A stretch of DNA of 64,000 nt, taken from assembly GCF_000801105.2 (NCBI RefSeq), contig NW_026615379.1, forward strand, positions 1 through 64,000, in the 5' to 3' direction. Below the pieces are notes generated by a model that was not told the origin of the DNA, did not search any database, and saw only the letters and a list, made by a program, of their open reading frames with translations. Shown in pieces: positions 54,241 to 64,000 of the stretch. This DNA is from Raphanus sativus. Its lineage: Eukaryota; Streptophyta; Magnoliopsida; Brassicales; Brassicaceae. Each line of letters opens with the position of its first letter. Position 1 is the stretch's first letter. The position numbers and the translations under genes are program-made.

Positions 54241-54449
54241 ATGACAAAATCATTGGGAGAGAGGATTGGAGAATACCGATCATGCAGTAAGTGGGAGGCC
54301 CGAAAACTCAAAGCATTAAGTGCAAGATACTGCATAATCGAGTCAGCCCTCCATAAACGAAGCATTTCCGGACCTTACCTAAAATGCGTCCATGGCCTCG
54401 ATGCTATCAATCTAATGAAAGAAATGCACGCATGCTCCTGAGTAAACCA

Positions 54450-55487
54450 CTCTGGGGGCAGAGCTCCAGCTATCCGAATCAAAAGACATGGCTATTTCTG
54501 GCCCACCATTATCGGTGACTGCGAGGTTCACTCATCTTCATGTGATAAATGCCAAAGGCATGCACCGATTATACATCAGCCTGCGGAAAAATTATCCTCA
54601 ATATCCGCTCAGTACCCGTTCATGAGGTGGTCCATGGACATCGTAGAACCACTCATAACGTCAGGAAGATGAAGGCAGAAGCTACGCTTCCGATTGGTCT
54701 TGACAGACTACTTCACGAAGTGGATAGAAGCTGAAGCTTTCCAACAGATAACTAGATTCGAAGTCGAAGATTTGTGTGGAAAGACATTGTCTGCCGCCAC
54801 GGCGTCCCGTATGAGATCGTAACCGATAATGGAGGACAGTTCATTTCTCGCGACTTCAAAGCATTTTGCGACAAGTGGAATATCCGCCTTACCTTCTCAA
54901 CACCTCGACGACCTCAAGGTAACGGACAGGCGGAGGCTGCTAATAAATCAGTATTAAACCTCAAGAAACGCCTCGGAACCCAGAAGGAATTCTGGTCAGA
55001 AAAGTTACTTGAAGTACTTTGGGCATGTCGAACCACCCCGAGAAAGGCTACAGAGGAAACCCTTTTCTATTTAGCCTACGAAATGGAAGTTGTCGTTCCG
55101 GCGGAAACCTCCACAGGGAGCCTCCGTCGAGAGCTCTGTACGTCTGATCCCGAAGCTAACGACCAGCTCTTATCAGACAGCTTCGATTTAATCGAGGAAC
55201 GACAAGACCAAGTTTTGCTTCATATTCAAAACTATCAGCAAGCAATGGTCCGACATTACAATTCCAAAGTCAGGCCCCAACAATTCGTTGTAGGTGACCT
55301 AGTACTTAGGAAAGTTTTCGAAGGAACCAAGGAACCAGATGCTGGGAAGTTAGGAACCAATTGGGAAGGTCCCTACCGGATTATCCACGTGGTACGACCT
55401 GGCGTCTATAAGCTCCTGAAGGTGCGAACCGGAGTACCTGAAATCAGATCGTGGAATGCCACAAATCTGAAGAAATACTATCATTAG
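54450..55487 (+). pseudogene. Tat integrase
   Basis: The zinc region is damaged ([20 protein letters not shown] in a separate frame near 54540-54595). The first catalytic Asp lies in [10 protein letters not shown] at about 54628. A TGA at 54669 follows, with a further frame change before the main frame 54774-55487. That frame has IVTDNGGQFISRDF, RPQGNGQAEAANKSVLNLKKR, NWEGPYRIIHVVRPG and the ending SWNATNLKKYYH. The other two DDE residues are intact. Dead because of the breaks. Confidence 0.9.
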
Positions 55488-55639
55488 GTACTTAAATTCC
55501 TCGAATTACGATAGGCTTGACCCCTTGACTGGGTACGTAGGCAATTGTGTTATGAGTGCAACCCCAATCTCATTTTAACACTCTTTCCACCATGACGAAA
55601 GGGGGCATATGTTTGAGAACATCTAGCCCAAACAGCGAT

Positions 55640-56220
55640 TGTATGATTATTGTGATACCATGTATCCTATTATCAATAAAGCAATTATCTTCGATAACTT
55701 GACCTTCGAACAAATTCAGGTCTCAATGAACCTGAACCTAAGGTCTTCAAACCCTTCGAACAAATTCAGGTCTCCGTGAACCTGAACCTAAGGTCTTAAA
55801 ATCCTTCGAACAAATTCAGGTCTCCGTCAACCTGAACCTAAGGTCTTAAAATCCTTAACAATCTTAAAGGTCTTAAAATCCTTCAAGCAATATCAGGTCT
55901 CGACGAACCTGGACCTAAGGTCTTAAAATCCTTACCAAATCTCCAAGGTCTTAAAATCCTTATCAAATCTCCAAGGTCTTAAAATCCTTATCAAATCCCA
56001 AAAGGTCTTAAAATCCTTATCAAATCCCAAAAGGTCTTAAAATCCTTATCAAATCTCAAAAGGTCTTAAAATCCTTATAAATCTCAAAAGGTCTTAAAAT
56101 CCTAAGCAAACTTCAATGGGTCTTAAAATCCCACAAACGAATTCAGGTTCCCATGAACCCCCTCCTAAAGTCTTCAGGGTAGCTCAGGTTCCTAAAAACC
56201 CGGAGCTAATCTCAATATTT
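55640..56220 (+). repeat. Tandem repeats in the Tat 3' region
   Basis: Around fifteen units of 26-62 bp sharing AAGGTCTTAAAATCCTTA. The first, longer units also carry CGAACAAATTCAGGTCTC and TGAACCTGAACCTAAGGTC. Non-coding, between integrase and the antisense ORF. Confidence 0.85.
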
Positions 56221-56578
56221 CAGGAACTCCTTCTAAGGATCCTCATAATCGAATACACTCGAAATCGTTGAGACCTGATAAGTCGTTAGACATTGTATAT
56301 AATAATCACGATACATGTCCTAACCGAAACTTCCACTTGACAAAAGTCAATCTCATCCAAGAAACGATCAAACCAAGTCAAATGACTTAATACGAAAAAC
56401 AAAACCGAAATTTGAATAAAAGGGTTTAAAAGCCTCCCCAGGCTAACGAGGGTTCAAAAGATCCTAAAACAAGTCAAGGTTTAAAAGCCTCCTCAGGCTA
56501 TAAGTCTGAAACGTAAACAAAGCCCATTGGGCAGAAGTCATGAAAAGCAACATTACAATTCAAAAAGAGCCGCAGATC

Positions 56579-56875
56579 TTAGACATCATTATCACGGGAG
56601 CTCATCCCGACATCCTTGTCTCCCTCGACTGGATCACTTTCTTTGGCTGGATCTCCCTCATCTGCCTCCTTGTCATCGCCCATCTGGGACGTCTCGACTG
56701 GAGCTGAATCAGGGCCCACCAAACCTAAGTTAGAACCATACTCTCCGGAAAAGGATAGATTAAACATGTTAATCTCGAAAGTACCTGAACTCTCTGAGAA
56801 TTGACGAATGGGAAGCTAGCTGGCCGAGAAGTCGGATACTTGCGCCTTTTCATACGCAATCGTAGCCATCAGATT
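56579..56875 (-). pseudogene. Degraded antisense ORF of the Tat element
   Basis: Minus-strand frame with an internal TAG near 56823: MATIAYEKAQVSDFSAS, then, after the stop, LPIRQFSESSGTFEIN and an acidic C-terminus (GDDKEADEGDPAKESDPVEGD). Position and strand match the antisense coiled-coil ORF at 3081-3458 in the first Tat element. Function unknown. Confidence 0.45.
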
Positions 56876-56995
56876 AAGCAAAGGAAATCTTCAATAACGA
56901 TAACTGTTGCTCGAGATCTCAACAAAAAGATTGATGCTTGGCGGCTAGGTCTAGCTTCCGAGATAAAGAATCTTATCTCGAAAGCTGGGGGCAAC

Positions 56996-57563
56996 TGTTG
57001 GTCCCAAATATGACCCCCTAGCTAGTGATAGACAATAAGAAATGATAACGGGCCGCGAAAGGCTCATCATGAATTCAATCTTCAAAAACAGCTAAGTCAG
57101 ATCCGGAGGCTGTGAGCTGGAGATGTTCATCAGAGAGGTCAAGGAAAAGAGGCAGCTCGTTGACAAGTAAACATGCGCAGGACCCGGTCAAAGAGGTAGC
57201 TCGTGGACAAATAAATAGGCGCAGGACCCGGTCAAAGGGGAGCTGTTACAAATCCCTCAAATCACGGAGAGGATCTCGGGAACCTGTTGGTAGCAACCGA
57301 CGGAGCCTGAGGCTATTTAAAGAGGAAGTCAATCAAGAAAAGGGGATCAGAACCCATTTCACACACAAGCTCTCAATCATTTAATTCTTTCTTTGTAAAC
57401 GTTATAAACATCTTTGTAAACATATTCTTTACCCAAAATCATCAATAAAATCATTCATTCATCTTTTAAGTTCTTACGGGATTCAGCCCACGATTATCTT
57501 TCCCTAATCCTTTCCTAAACTATAACCTGACCTAAAATCAGGAGGTGAGTTTAATCCCTCACA
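56996..57563 (+). mobile_element. Tat element 3' LTR
   Basis: 568 bp, preceded by a purine-rich AAAGCTGGGGGCAAC. Differs from the 5' LTR at two positions. Confidence 0.93.
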
Positions 57564-57568
57564 ATGAC

Positions 57569-58099
57569 CATTAGGTTTTACCATCATTTGAAATATATGC
57601 AAAATCCTTTGTTGCCAATTCTAAAGTTGGTATTAATTTCTTACCGTGTTTATATTCCTTGCGTAAGTGAATATGATATTTTTTCGGAAAACAGTTGATA
57701 TTTTTATAATTGACGAATCATTTGTTGTTAGCTGTGTACCTTTATTGTAAAGTTTACCATATATAGAACCCCAATATTTTTTCACCTTAGATATAAAATT
57801 ATTTTTCGGATCTAAATTGCAACTGATTGGGTTATTCTTTTGATAAATTTTTAAAGATTAAATGTGCTATAATCTCTCCCAAAGTGGTATAGTAGTTGTT
57901 TTATAAACCAATTATATAAAAACAACTTATTATTCATTGTGATAAGAAACAAAACGCAAAAGGAAAATAATGGAAAACATAATGAAATTGTTTAAAAAAA
58001 TGCCAAAAACAAATAATTGCTTAAACGCTTGCACTTTCAAGTGCATAATGTCTTCAACTTTCTTCCTTCATTTTGGATTAGCATCGATTCTTTTAATAC
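57569..58099 (-). other. Helitron sequence between the Tat insertion and the RPA-like gene
   Basis: AT-rich (over 70 percent by eye), no open frame of note. The ATGAC target duplication joins it to 48865. Probably the upstream region of RepHel and the downstream region of the RPA-like gene. Confidence 0.55.
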
Positions 58100-59042
58100 T
58101 CACTCGTCATCCGAGTCATAATCATGAAATATGACAACATGTGGCTGCATAAATAAATAATTTTGTTAGAAAATGTAAATATACTAAAAATAGTTTATAT
58201 AAGAGTAAAAACAAAACTTACATGTGGATGAAAGAGTTCGATTATTTCTGCATTGTCAACAACTGAATCAACAACATATGCTGAATTTTGTTCTTTTTGA
58301 CCATTAGATTCGATTGTCAGCATAAATAGAATTTTCCTCCCAATCAATTCAGTTAGAGATTGTGGTACAAAATGTGGATTTTCCTATAAAACATAATTAT
58401 TCATTCACGATGTAAAGTATCGAAATAATATATTCTTTAATCCCCCTATTCAAAATGAAGCAAATACCTGAGGAGCCTCTTCGACCAACTGAAACGCAGG
58501 TCTTCTAATTAGCTTCTCCGCGATATTGTTGAAAAGCACAAACTTGGCTTCAACATTTGATTCATCGCTAACACGTACAACCAAGTGGTAACTAAAGATA
58601 TAAAAGCTAATTAGTATATGAACTTTTAACAAAATGAGAGTATAAAGTCCAGAAGGTTGAAAACTATAAACTTCATACCAGTTAGTACCATTATCAAAAT
58701 CCTTTCTACATCTTTTGCAATTGTATTGAGGGTTCTGGTGAATATTTTGATTCTCTCCCTCAATACCATTTAATTGTCTATCCATTTTTCTTGCGCAAAC
58801 TTTGCAGGCCGTGTAGTACCATGGTTTATCCAAATCAATGGCCTCGATTTTAGCAACAACCATAAACTTTCCAGACTATGAACCAGCATTGAAATGCAAA
58901 TCATATTAAAAAAATTAGATGCTGAGAATTACTTTTGCCTTATACAAAAATACATTTTGTCAATTTAGTAAAAGGACAAAATATTTACCGAATTTGATTC
59001 AATAATTTCAGATATGGATTTCTTCACGGTTGTCACTGCCAT
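58100..59042 (-). CDS. RPA70-like single-strand DNA binding protein of the Helitron (partial)
   Basis: Exons on the minus strand: 59042-58989 (MAVTTVKKSISEIIESNS), about 58875-58681 (SGKFMVVAKIEAIDLDKPW, then the zinc finger CKVC...YNCKRCRKD), about 58590-58467 (YHLVVRVSDESN, AKFVLFNNIAEKLIRRPA), 58385-58224 (ENPHFVPQSLTELIGRKILF) and about 58147-58100 (VVIFHDYDSDDE, stop). This is the RPA70 C-terminal OB fold with its CxxC...CxxC zinc ribbon. Introns have GT-AG ends. A CAG acceptor just before the ATG suggests upstream exons (DBD-A/B) now missing. Plant Helitrons often carry such genes; it would coat single strands during transposition. Confidence 0.75.
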
Positions 59043-59880
59043 TTCTCTGTATACAAAAATATCAATATGAAAATTCATGGAGGTTTATATAACTTAATAA
59101 CAGAGAATATATATAGTGGATATTATAACCTCTTTGTCCTCAATATGATCTACACAATGGTCGAGCATATAACATAATTTCATACTTATAAGAGCATATG
59201 AAATTAATAAGTCAAGTAAATATTTTCCTTGAGCAACAAAATATTGTTATACATATGAGAATGGCGAGGAGTAATGGTGAAGTAATTTTGAAACATTTAT
59301 TATAGTTAATGGCATAAAATATATGCCTTCCTAAAGTTATTTCGATCACAACCATTAGTGCATTTTCCTAAATTGACAGCTTAATTTAAGTAAGCAAATT
59401 TATAGAACTGCAGAATATATTATGTAAACTATTATTGGTCTAATTGAGGTTTTACTTTCTACATTTTTTATTACTAAAATAACTTATTTTGATGCTAACT
59501 ATTGGTGCATGCCAAGAAAATCAACGACAATATCCTCTTATTAAATGACAATACAATTACCACAGCCTTTTAGCCTAGAAGGTGTAGACCCTTCTGCATG
59601 TGTCGTCCCTTCTCCTTTTTTAGCACGTACTTCTAGCATCCTTGGTAATAACAACTTGGTAACAATTTTTTCCTTCCACGTAAACAGCATTCTTGGCATG
59701 TTCAATCACATCATGTAAGAAATAAAATTATTCTTTATAAATATCCTACAACTTCCTACATTACTTTCACAACATTCTCATTATCAATTGCGAGTAAACA
59801 ATACCTTAATTAAAAGAATATACTTCCCGAGAAGAAAGACACTACTTTGAAGATGGGAGAAGATGCATAGGTAAACAATT
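59043..59880. other. AT-rich intergenic stretch
   Basis: No coding signal on either strand. It may contain the missing Helitron 5' region, but I find no convincing TC end followed by the sequence of copy C. Confidence 0.4.
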
Positions 59881-59899
59881 ATGACATCATATCCATCGG

Positions 59900-60455
59900 T
59901 GATTCTGCGTCTTCAAATGACGATCACTCCAACTCAGATCGCACCAACTACTTCAAAAACATTTCCTTGTCATATTTTGCTGCCCAACCAATCGAAATGC
60001 TGTCTAAGCACATAGAGTTCAACGAACTATGCTTGGAGAGTGGGAACCCTGAGGCACACTATATTGAGGGCATTCTTCAATTGTTCGTAAAGGAAGACGA
60101 GCATGCAGGCCTATATCATTTACGCCATTCATCGGATGGAGGTTATATAGACGGTACGTATCTTTATGGTTTGTCACTGCTTGCCGTAGAACGATTTCAT
60201 AAAGGTCAGAAGTATTTGGATAAACTGGGATGGAAGGAAAATCGTTCAACCTCCGATCAATGCTGGGAAAGAGTCAAGAAATCTCTGACTGATATCCCGT
60301 ACTTCATGAATCAAGGCTACTATATAGCTCGTGCCAACCTTGAGACACTCTGTGGTTGCCGCTCAAGGAAAAGACGTGGTCGAGTATGCAACCATGGTTA
60401 CTACTATGAAAGGCTTAATCAATTTGTTGAGTTTGCTATGAGTAAAAACAACTAA
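59900..60455 (+). pseudogene. F-box family (At2g35280-like) fragment, C-terminal part
   Basis: Open frame from about 59862 to 60455; the part from 59940 reads NYFKNISLSYFAAQPIEML, then CLESGNPEAHYIEGILQLF, GLYHLRHSSDGGYIDGTYLYG, LDKLGWKENR and SDQCWERVKKSLTDIPY. A C-terminal cluster CGCRSRKRRGRVCNHG follows. The 'SGNPEA-Y...G' and 'GLYHL...GG...TYLYG' pattern fits the Sel1/HCP-like region of a Brassicaceae F-box family. The F-box at the N-terminus is absent and no ATG starts the frame (a short ATG ORF at 59852 ends at TAG 59867). It may be a fragment captured by the Helitron. Confidence 0.5.
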
Positions 60456-61500
60456 AGGAAGAGTTTTCATCTGTTATTATCTATGAACGCATGTAAAAGT
60501 ACTTATGTTTTTACATGATTATTTATCTATTTCGTTCAATTTTCTAAGTTGCTACTTTGTTTGTTTTATTTGAATATTTATATAATATAGAATCTAAATA
60601 ACATATCCCTCAGTATATAAACTACTGAATTAACTTAGATAATACTATATACGTAGTTAATGTATTATAAAAAGTTATGATTACATATGTCTTGAAAATT
60701 TCTACAAAAGGACCTAACAACCTTTGTAGGTTCATGAACATATGTCTTTGAAATTTCTATAAAAAAAACTAACAACCTTTGTAACAATAAGAGATAGAAT
60801 TTGGTGACACACGTTATTTACTAAATAGTGTGTCCATGAAGGAAAAATTAAATTGAAGGTCGACACAATCTTCAAAATTCATATCATATTAATTGATAAC
60901 AACTATTTTTCCTTTTGTACTTTCAATATAAAAGTTAATAGGATTAATTGACTTTAGTCGCGATGGCATTTAATTACTCGGGTTTCTAAAATCAAAGATA
61001 AAAATCTTTTGTAATAAATACAAAAGAAATATAATTCATTTAAATTTCATACTATTACTTTCTGGTAAAGTAATTCACCTTCCAAAAACAAAACGGAAAC
61101 CGTAAATGGTGTTTCCATATGGTAAGATTATATATTAACTTATCACAATGAAACTACTTTATATTGATTGAATGTTAATAAATATGATTGACGTTAGCAG
61201 GGAATTTATTTGCAATCAAATCTTCTTAAAATATAATTATTAAGATCTCATGTAATAGGTACAAAAGACATTTATTTAAAACACTCAAAATATTTCTTAG
61301 GCATAATATAGTGGTCAAGTAATTCACCTTCTTTGTAAACGACAAATCAATGATCTTATGGATATTAGAGGAGGTGGAACCAAATATTACCGATGATGTA
61401 TCTCTAATAATATACTTAGAAAACTCCAAATTTTGTCTAAAATAAAACAAAATGTTACTAATTATTCAATAAATTGGACAAATTAGGTCTTAATATAGTA
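60456..61500. other. AT-rich stretch without a gene
   Basis: Contains a pair of related blocks (TTGAAAATTTCTACAAAAGGACCTAACAACC near 60693 and a shorter variant near 60751, given here only by position) and a 74-codon minus frame at 61226-61450 without family features. Nothing else recognised. Confidence 0.4.
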
Positions 61501-61507
61501 GCAAACT

Positions 61508-62022
61508 TCAAATCTGGATATTTGGTGCCCATGATTTAGCTTTTGAATCCCAAACAAAGTTACAAACACCACCGTCATATGAAGAATTTAGATTTACTAC
61601 CTGAGGTATTTGTTTGTTATTCTCCATCCAATACACAAACTTGGATTTATCTTGGTCTTCGTTGATTTCGAATGAATATTGCTCTCTGTGTATAAATGTC
61701 ATCATATTGTGATATCGATGTCTATGATGGAATTCAATCTCTGTATGATTCTCTACTTTTTTGTAAACCTGCAAAATATAATACGACAGGTTATTCCCTC
61801 GAAGTACTCCAAACGTATAATTCATTGTAAATATTTTATAAGATAAAAATCACTTACATAACAATAGGAAGACTGTGAAGTTTGATCAAATGTGCATAGT
61901 TCCTAAAAGAAAATAAAGCATGAATCCTTAACTCAAAAAAAGTAATGTTCAGCATTAATGTTTGGATCTCGAGAGAGAGAGCAAACCTGTGTAGAAATTG
62001 ACCAACTATACTTGCCCGGCTG
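61508..62022 (-). CDS. Small three-exon gene of unknown function
   Basis: Exon 1 begins MQPGKYSWSISTQ (about 62022-61986). Exon 2 has 15 codons (ELCTFDQTSQSSYCY, about 61903-61859) and exon 3 runs from about 61770 to 61508 (VYKKVENHTEIEFHHRHRYH, MTFIHREQYSFEINEDQ, stop after WAPNIQI). All introns have GT-AG ends (donors GTTTGC and GTAAGT; acceptors TTTTAG and TTTGCAG) and all junctions are phase 0, giving about 115 residues. I do not recognise the family. It could be a captured gene piece or a host gene. Confidence 0.4.
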
Positions 62023-62124
62023 CATGTTAAGCTAAGAAATAAGTATTGCTACGTTTGATTAAGGATTTGCAATTTCTTGATTTATAGAGTTAGGTTTACA
62101 CTAATGGGACCTTAGGATTTTCAG

Positions 62125-62259
62125 TTTTGAAGGCCCTCTTGTATATTTAAGACCCAGTTCAAATTTACTTCGCATTAAGTAATTAGTAACATTGAAATGA
62201 AGATTTTGAAGGCCCTCTTGTATATTTAAGACCCAGTTCAAATTTACTTCGCATTAAGT
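62125..62259. repeat. 56-bp direct repeat, period 79
   Basis: The block TTTTGAAGGCCCTCTTGTAT and its next 36 bases occurs at 62125-62180 and again at 62204-62259, with an unrelated 23-bp spacer. No gene nearby reads through it. Confidence 0.85.
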
Positions 62260-62960
62260 GATAGTTTAAAATTTACAATCGGATTCTTATTGTTCCGTTT
62301 CTTGAAATGAAGATTTTGATCTCAGTTTGACCATCATATTAGACTATTTAATACAATCACAGGACCTTGAAAAACATTTTAGTAGCACCCTGTGAAAAAC
62401 GATACAATATTCCAATTAGTTTTCGTATTTCTTCTGTAGATTGAAGAAAAATAAAAGATCTGATTATGGCTTGAAATATCGTAACAAATTCATGTAAATA
62501 TAATTCCACCTAATGTTTTTCATGTGTAGTATATTTAATTCTATAACTACAAAAATATCATACTATTGTGAAGTTTTAGAACTTTTTATCATTACACCAA
62601 GTATAACTGATCATCAATCCCTCTAATAAATCTTAAAGGACATCGAAACTAAACCAACTAAACCGAATCCATCCTATAAATACATCGAAACTAAAGTAAC
62701 TTTTTAATAATTGCATAAGAGGCTAAACCATATTTGAAATATTCCACTGATCCATGTCCATAAAAAATAAATTTAGCAAAAGGAACAATAAGTTTAGTTC
62801 CACAAAATAAGATAATTCAATAAACTGGATAACAGAACCAGATGATAAAAACCGAAATAAGTAGCCAAAAGATCACAGGACCTTAAACATTCGAAACATG
62901 GAAGATTATTGAAGCAAATAGGTTAATCAGACATTTGTGGCTCACCCAATCTGATCCAAT
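62260..62960. other. AT-rich stretch without a gene
   Basis: No open frame or motif that I can support. It contains two short CGAAACTAAA words (62645, 62687). Confidence 0.4.
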
Positions 62961-62961
62961 C

Positions 62962-64000
62962 TGTCATGTCCCTAGTTCTAACTAAGGCATCCGGACGGGC
63001 CATGGTGCGGGGAGATGGGCTGGCCAGGTCATAAAGATCTAAAGGCAAGCGTATCATGGTCCAAACTAAGGGTTAAGTGCATCAGGAAGCTGAGACTTGA
63101 CCAGAATAAGAAAGAAAGAAGGAAAAGATAGCTGGATGAGTGATCCGGAAGCTGGATATGGTCTGGAGGCAGCTCAATCAGCTAGGTGGAGCTGGTAGGG
63201 AGCTCACACAGTCTTGGGCAGCTCACTGGAGCTGGAGGAGTAGCTCACTCAGCTCAGGCAACTAGTACTCAGCTCAACTCAGCTGAACTGAGTGATGGAG
63301 TCTTGGCCGGTCTTTGCGGACCATGAGTGTGATCATGGACCGGATGATGGTCATGGACGTCCGTTGGGTCTAGGAGGCTCTGGCAAGTGAGCTAAGTGTT
63401 TGGGCAAGCATTTGGGCTTGAGATCGATCAGCCCAACCGAAGAGGAGAGCAGTTGCAAGCGGTTGGACGGTTTTGGGACGGTTTGGGCGAAAAGGTGTCC
63501 GTTGGCCAAAGAGCCAATCACATCGTCCGGACGGTTGGCAAGCCTCTTCCCTATAAATAAACCCCTCCTCTGTCGACACAAATCATCAGAAACATAAGGG
63601 GAAACTCTGCCCAAATCTCTACAGAAGCAAAGAGAGAAAAGAGAAGTGTGACCGCAAAGGCAGTCCGTGTGAAGGCAAAGTGATTCCGGTGAGTTCTAAG
63701 CCGTGGGCAAAGGAGACTTGATCGGAAATGGATACCAGAGGAAAGGAGAAGGCCGCAGAGAAGAGTGTGGGGGCTTCCGAACACACACCTAAGGTACTGG
63801 ATGCAAACCAAGTACAAACCGCCTAAAATCTTCCATCCGGATGGTTTGGCCGTTTGATCCATGAGTGGATGGTTGCATCTATTGTTCTTTTTCTGTCAAT
63901 ATATCTCTTCTCTATCATATTCTGAAGTTATCTATGGGTCTAAACTCATGGACACGCCACCAAGGCTTGGTTAGATCAGAGTAATCTCTCCATGGCCTTG
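62962..64000 (+). mobile_element. Probable LTR and leader of another retrotransposon (right end cut)
   Basis: A sharp change from AT-rich to balanced composition at about 62940-62962, with TGTCATGTCCC as a possible LTR start. It has many AGCT-containing words (63125-63295), a clear TATA box (CCCTATAAATAAA, 63550-63562) and a purine-rich leader, and looks like the U3/R part of a Ty3 LTR. A short frame from ATG 63729 (MDTRGKEKAAEKSVGASEHT) is open for 32 codons. No partner LTR in the window, so the boundaries are not proven. Confidence 0.4.

Larger units (their letters stand above)
48871..57563 (+). mobile_element. Complete Tat (Ty3) retrotransposon with near-identical LTRs
   Basis: Flanked by ATGAC (48866-48870, 57564-57568). 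The two 568-bp LTRs differ at two positions (G/T at LTR base 7; G/A in GGATCRGAACC). Order: LTR, TGGCGCCGTCTGTGGGGA-type primer site, gag, protease, RT, RNase H, archaeal-type RNase H, integrase, repeat-rich 3' region, degraded antisense ORF, purine tract, LTR. The coding part is full of stops and shifts in spite of the young LTRs. It interrupts the Helitron between RepHel and the RPA-like gene. Confidence 0.95.
41216..59042 (-). mobile_element. Autonomous-type Helitron (RepHel plus RPA-like), 3' end in view
   Basis: The 3' end on the minus strand is a hairpin (GCCCGCAC/GTGCGGGC, 41245-41227), then CGGTCAC and CTAG next to host T, i.e. CTAG at 41216-41219 on the plus strand. Target A/T is confirmed by comparison with copy B. 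It carries a multi-exon RepHel gene (42000-48691) and an RPA-like gene (58100-59042), both minus, the usual content of plant autonomous Helitrons. The Tat element 48871-57563 lies within it. The 5' TC end is not identified; the resumption of copy C (TGCCTTTTTG...) is not in the window, so the true end is right of 59042 and perhaps beyond 64000. Confidence 0.85.

Noticed and set aside
55640..56120. Satellite DNA independent of the Tat element
   Set aside because: The array lies between integrase and 3' LTR, well inside the target duplications, so it belongs to the element.
60575..60600. Helitron 5' end (minus-strand TCTATATTATATAAA)
   Set aside because: It resembles common Helitron starts, but the next host base is not A as required and the sequence to its right does not match copy C.

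Overview
The window is a repeat-dense, probably pericentromeric or otherwise heterochromatic stretch of a plant nuclear genome. Almost everything in it is a transposable element, most of it inserted inside other elements. The element mix (Tat- and Athila-type Ty3 elements, a SIRE/Maximus-like Ty1 element, a RepHel Helitron with an RPA-like gene, and a MITE built of E2F sites) points to Brassicaceae. I see no intact host gene, rRNA, tRNA or CRISPR.

Layout. 1-4419: 3' half of a plus-strand Tat (Ty3) element, ending in a truncated LTR that carries a 368-bp palindrome. 4420-7418: worn retroelement debris. From 7419 a gag-only element, copy A (plus strand, family called TRG here), begins; its own 3' LTR is still unfinished at 36022. 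Copy A was split by a MITE (8115-8397), a second short palindrome (10679-11017), a 2.8-kb palindrome of two Athila-type LTRs (11268-14101), TRG copy B (15040-24872, minus, itself holding a 3.4-kb Helitron at 15166-18576), a SIRE-like Ty1 element (25135-35405, minus, itself holding an E2F-site MITE at 28729-30051), and TRG copy C (from 36023, minus). Copy C holds a Tat solo LTR (36893-38229) and, from 41216, a large minus-strand Helitron. That Helitron carries RepHel and RPA-like genes and is split by a complete Tat element (48871-57563). Beyond it lie an F-box-family fragment, a small three-exon gene of unknown function, and the start of another LTR-like region with a TATA box (about 62962-64000).

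Where both ends are in view, target-site duplications fix the boundaries: AAGAT (solo LTR), ATGAC (Tat), GTAAA (TRG copy B), GTCAC (SIRE-like), ATGCC and AATAT (the two palindromes), ATT (MITE). The Helitron at 15166-18576 is fixed by comparison with its uninterrupted sister LTR.

Most unusual are two unrelated families of palindromic insertions made of two inverted LTR-like arms around a short spacer. Each has TG...CA outer ends, and one copy of each has a perfect 5-bp duplication, the mark of retroviral-type integrase. The TRG family is also odd: its gag frame runs through the polypurine tract and far into the 3' LTR, up to the LTR TATA box, and carries a repeated H-L-S motif.
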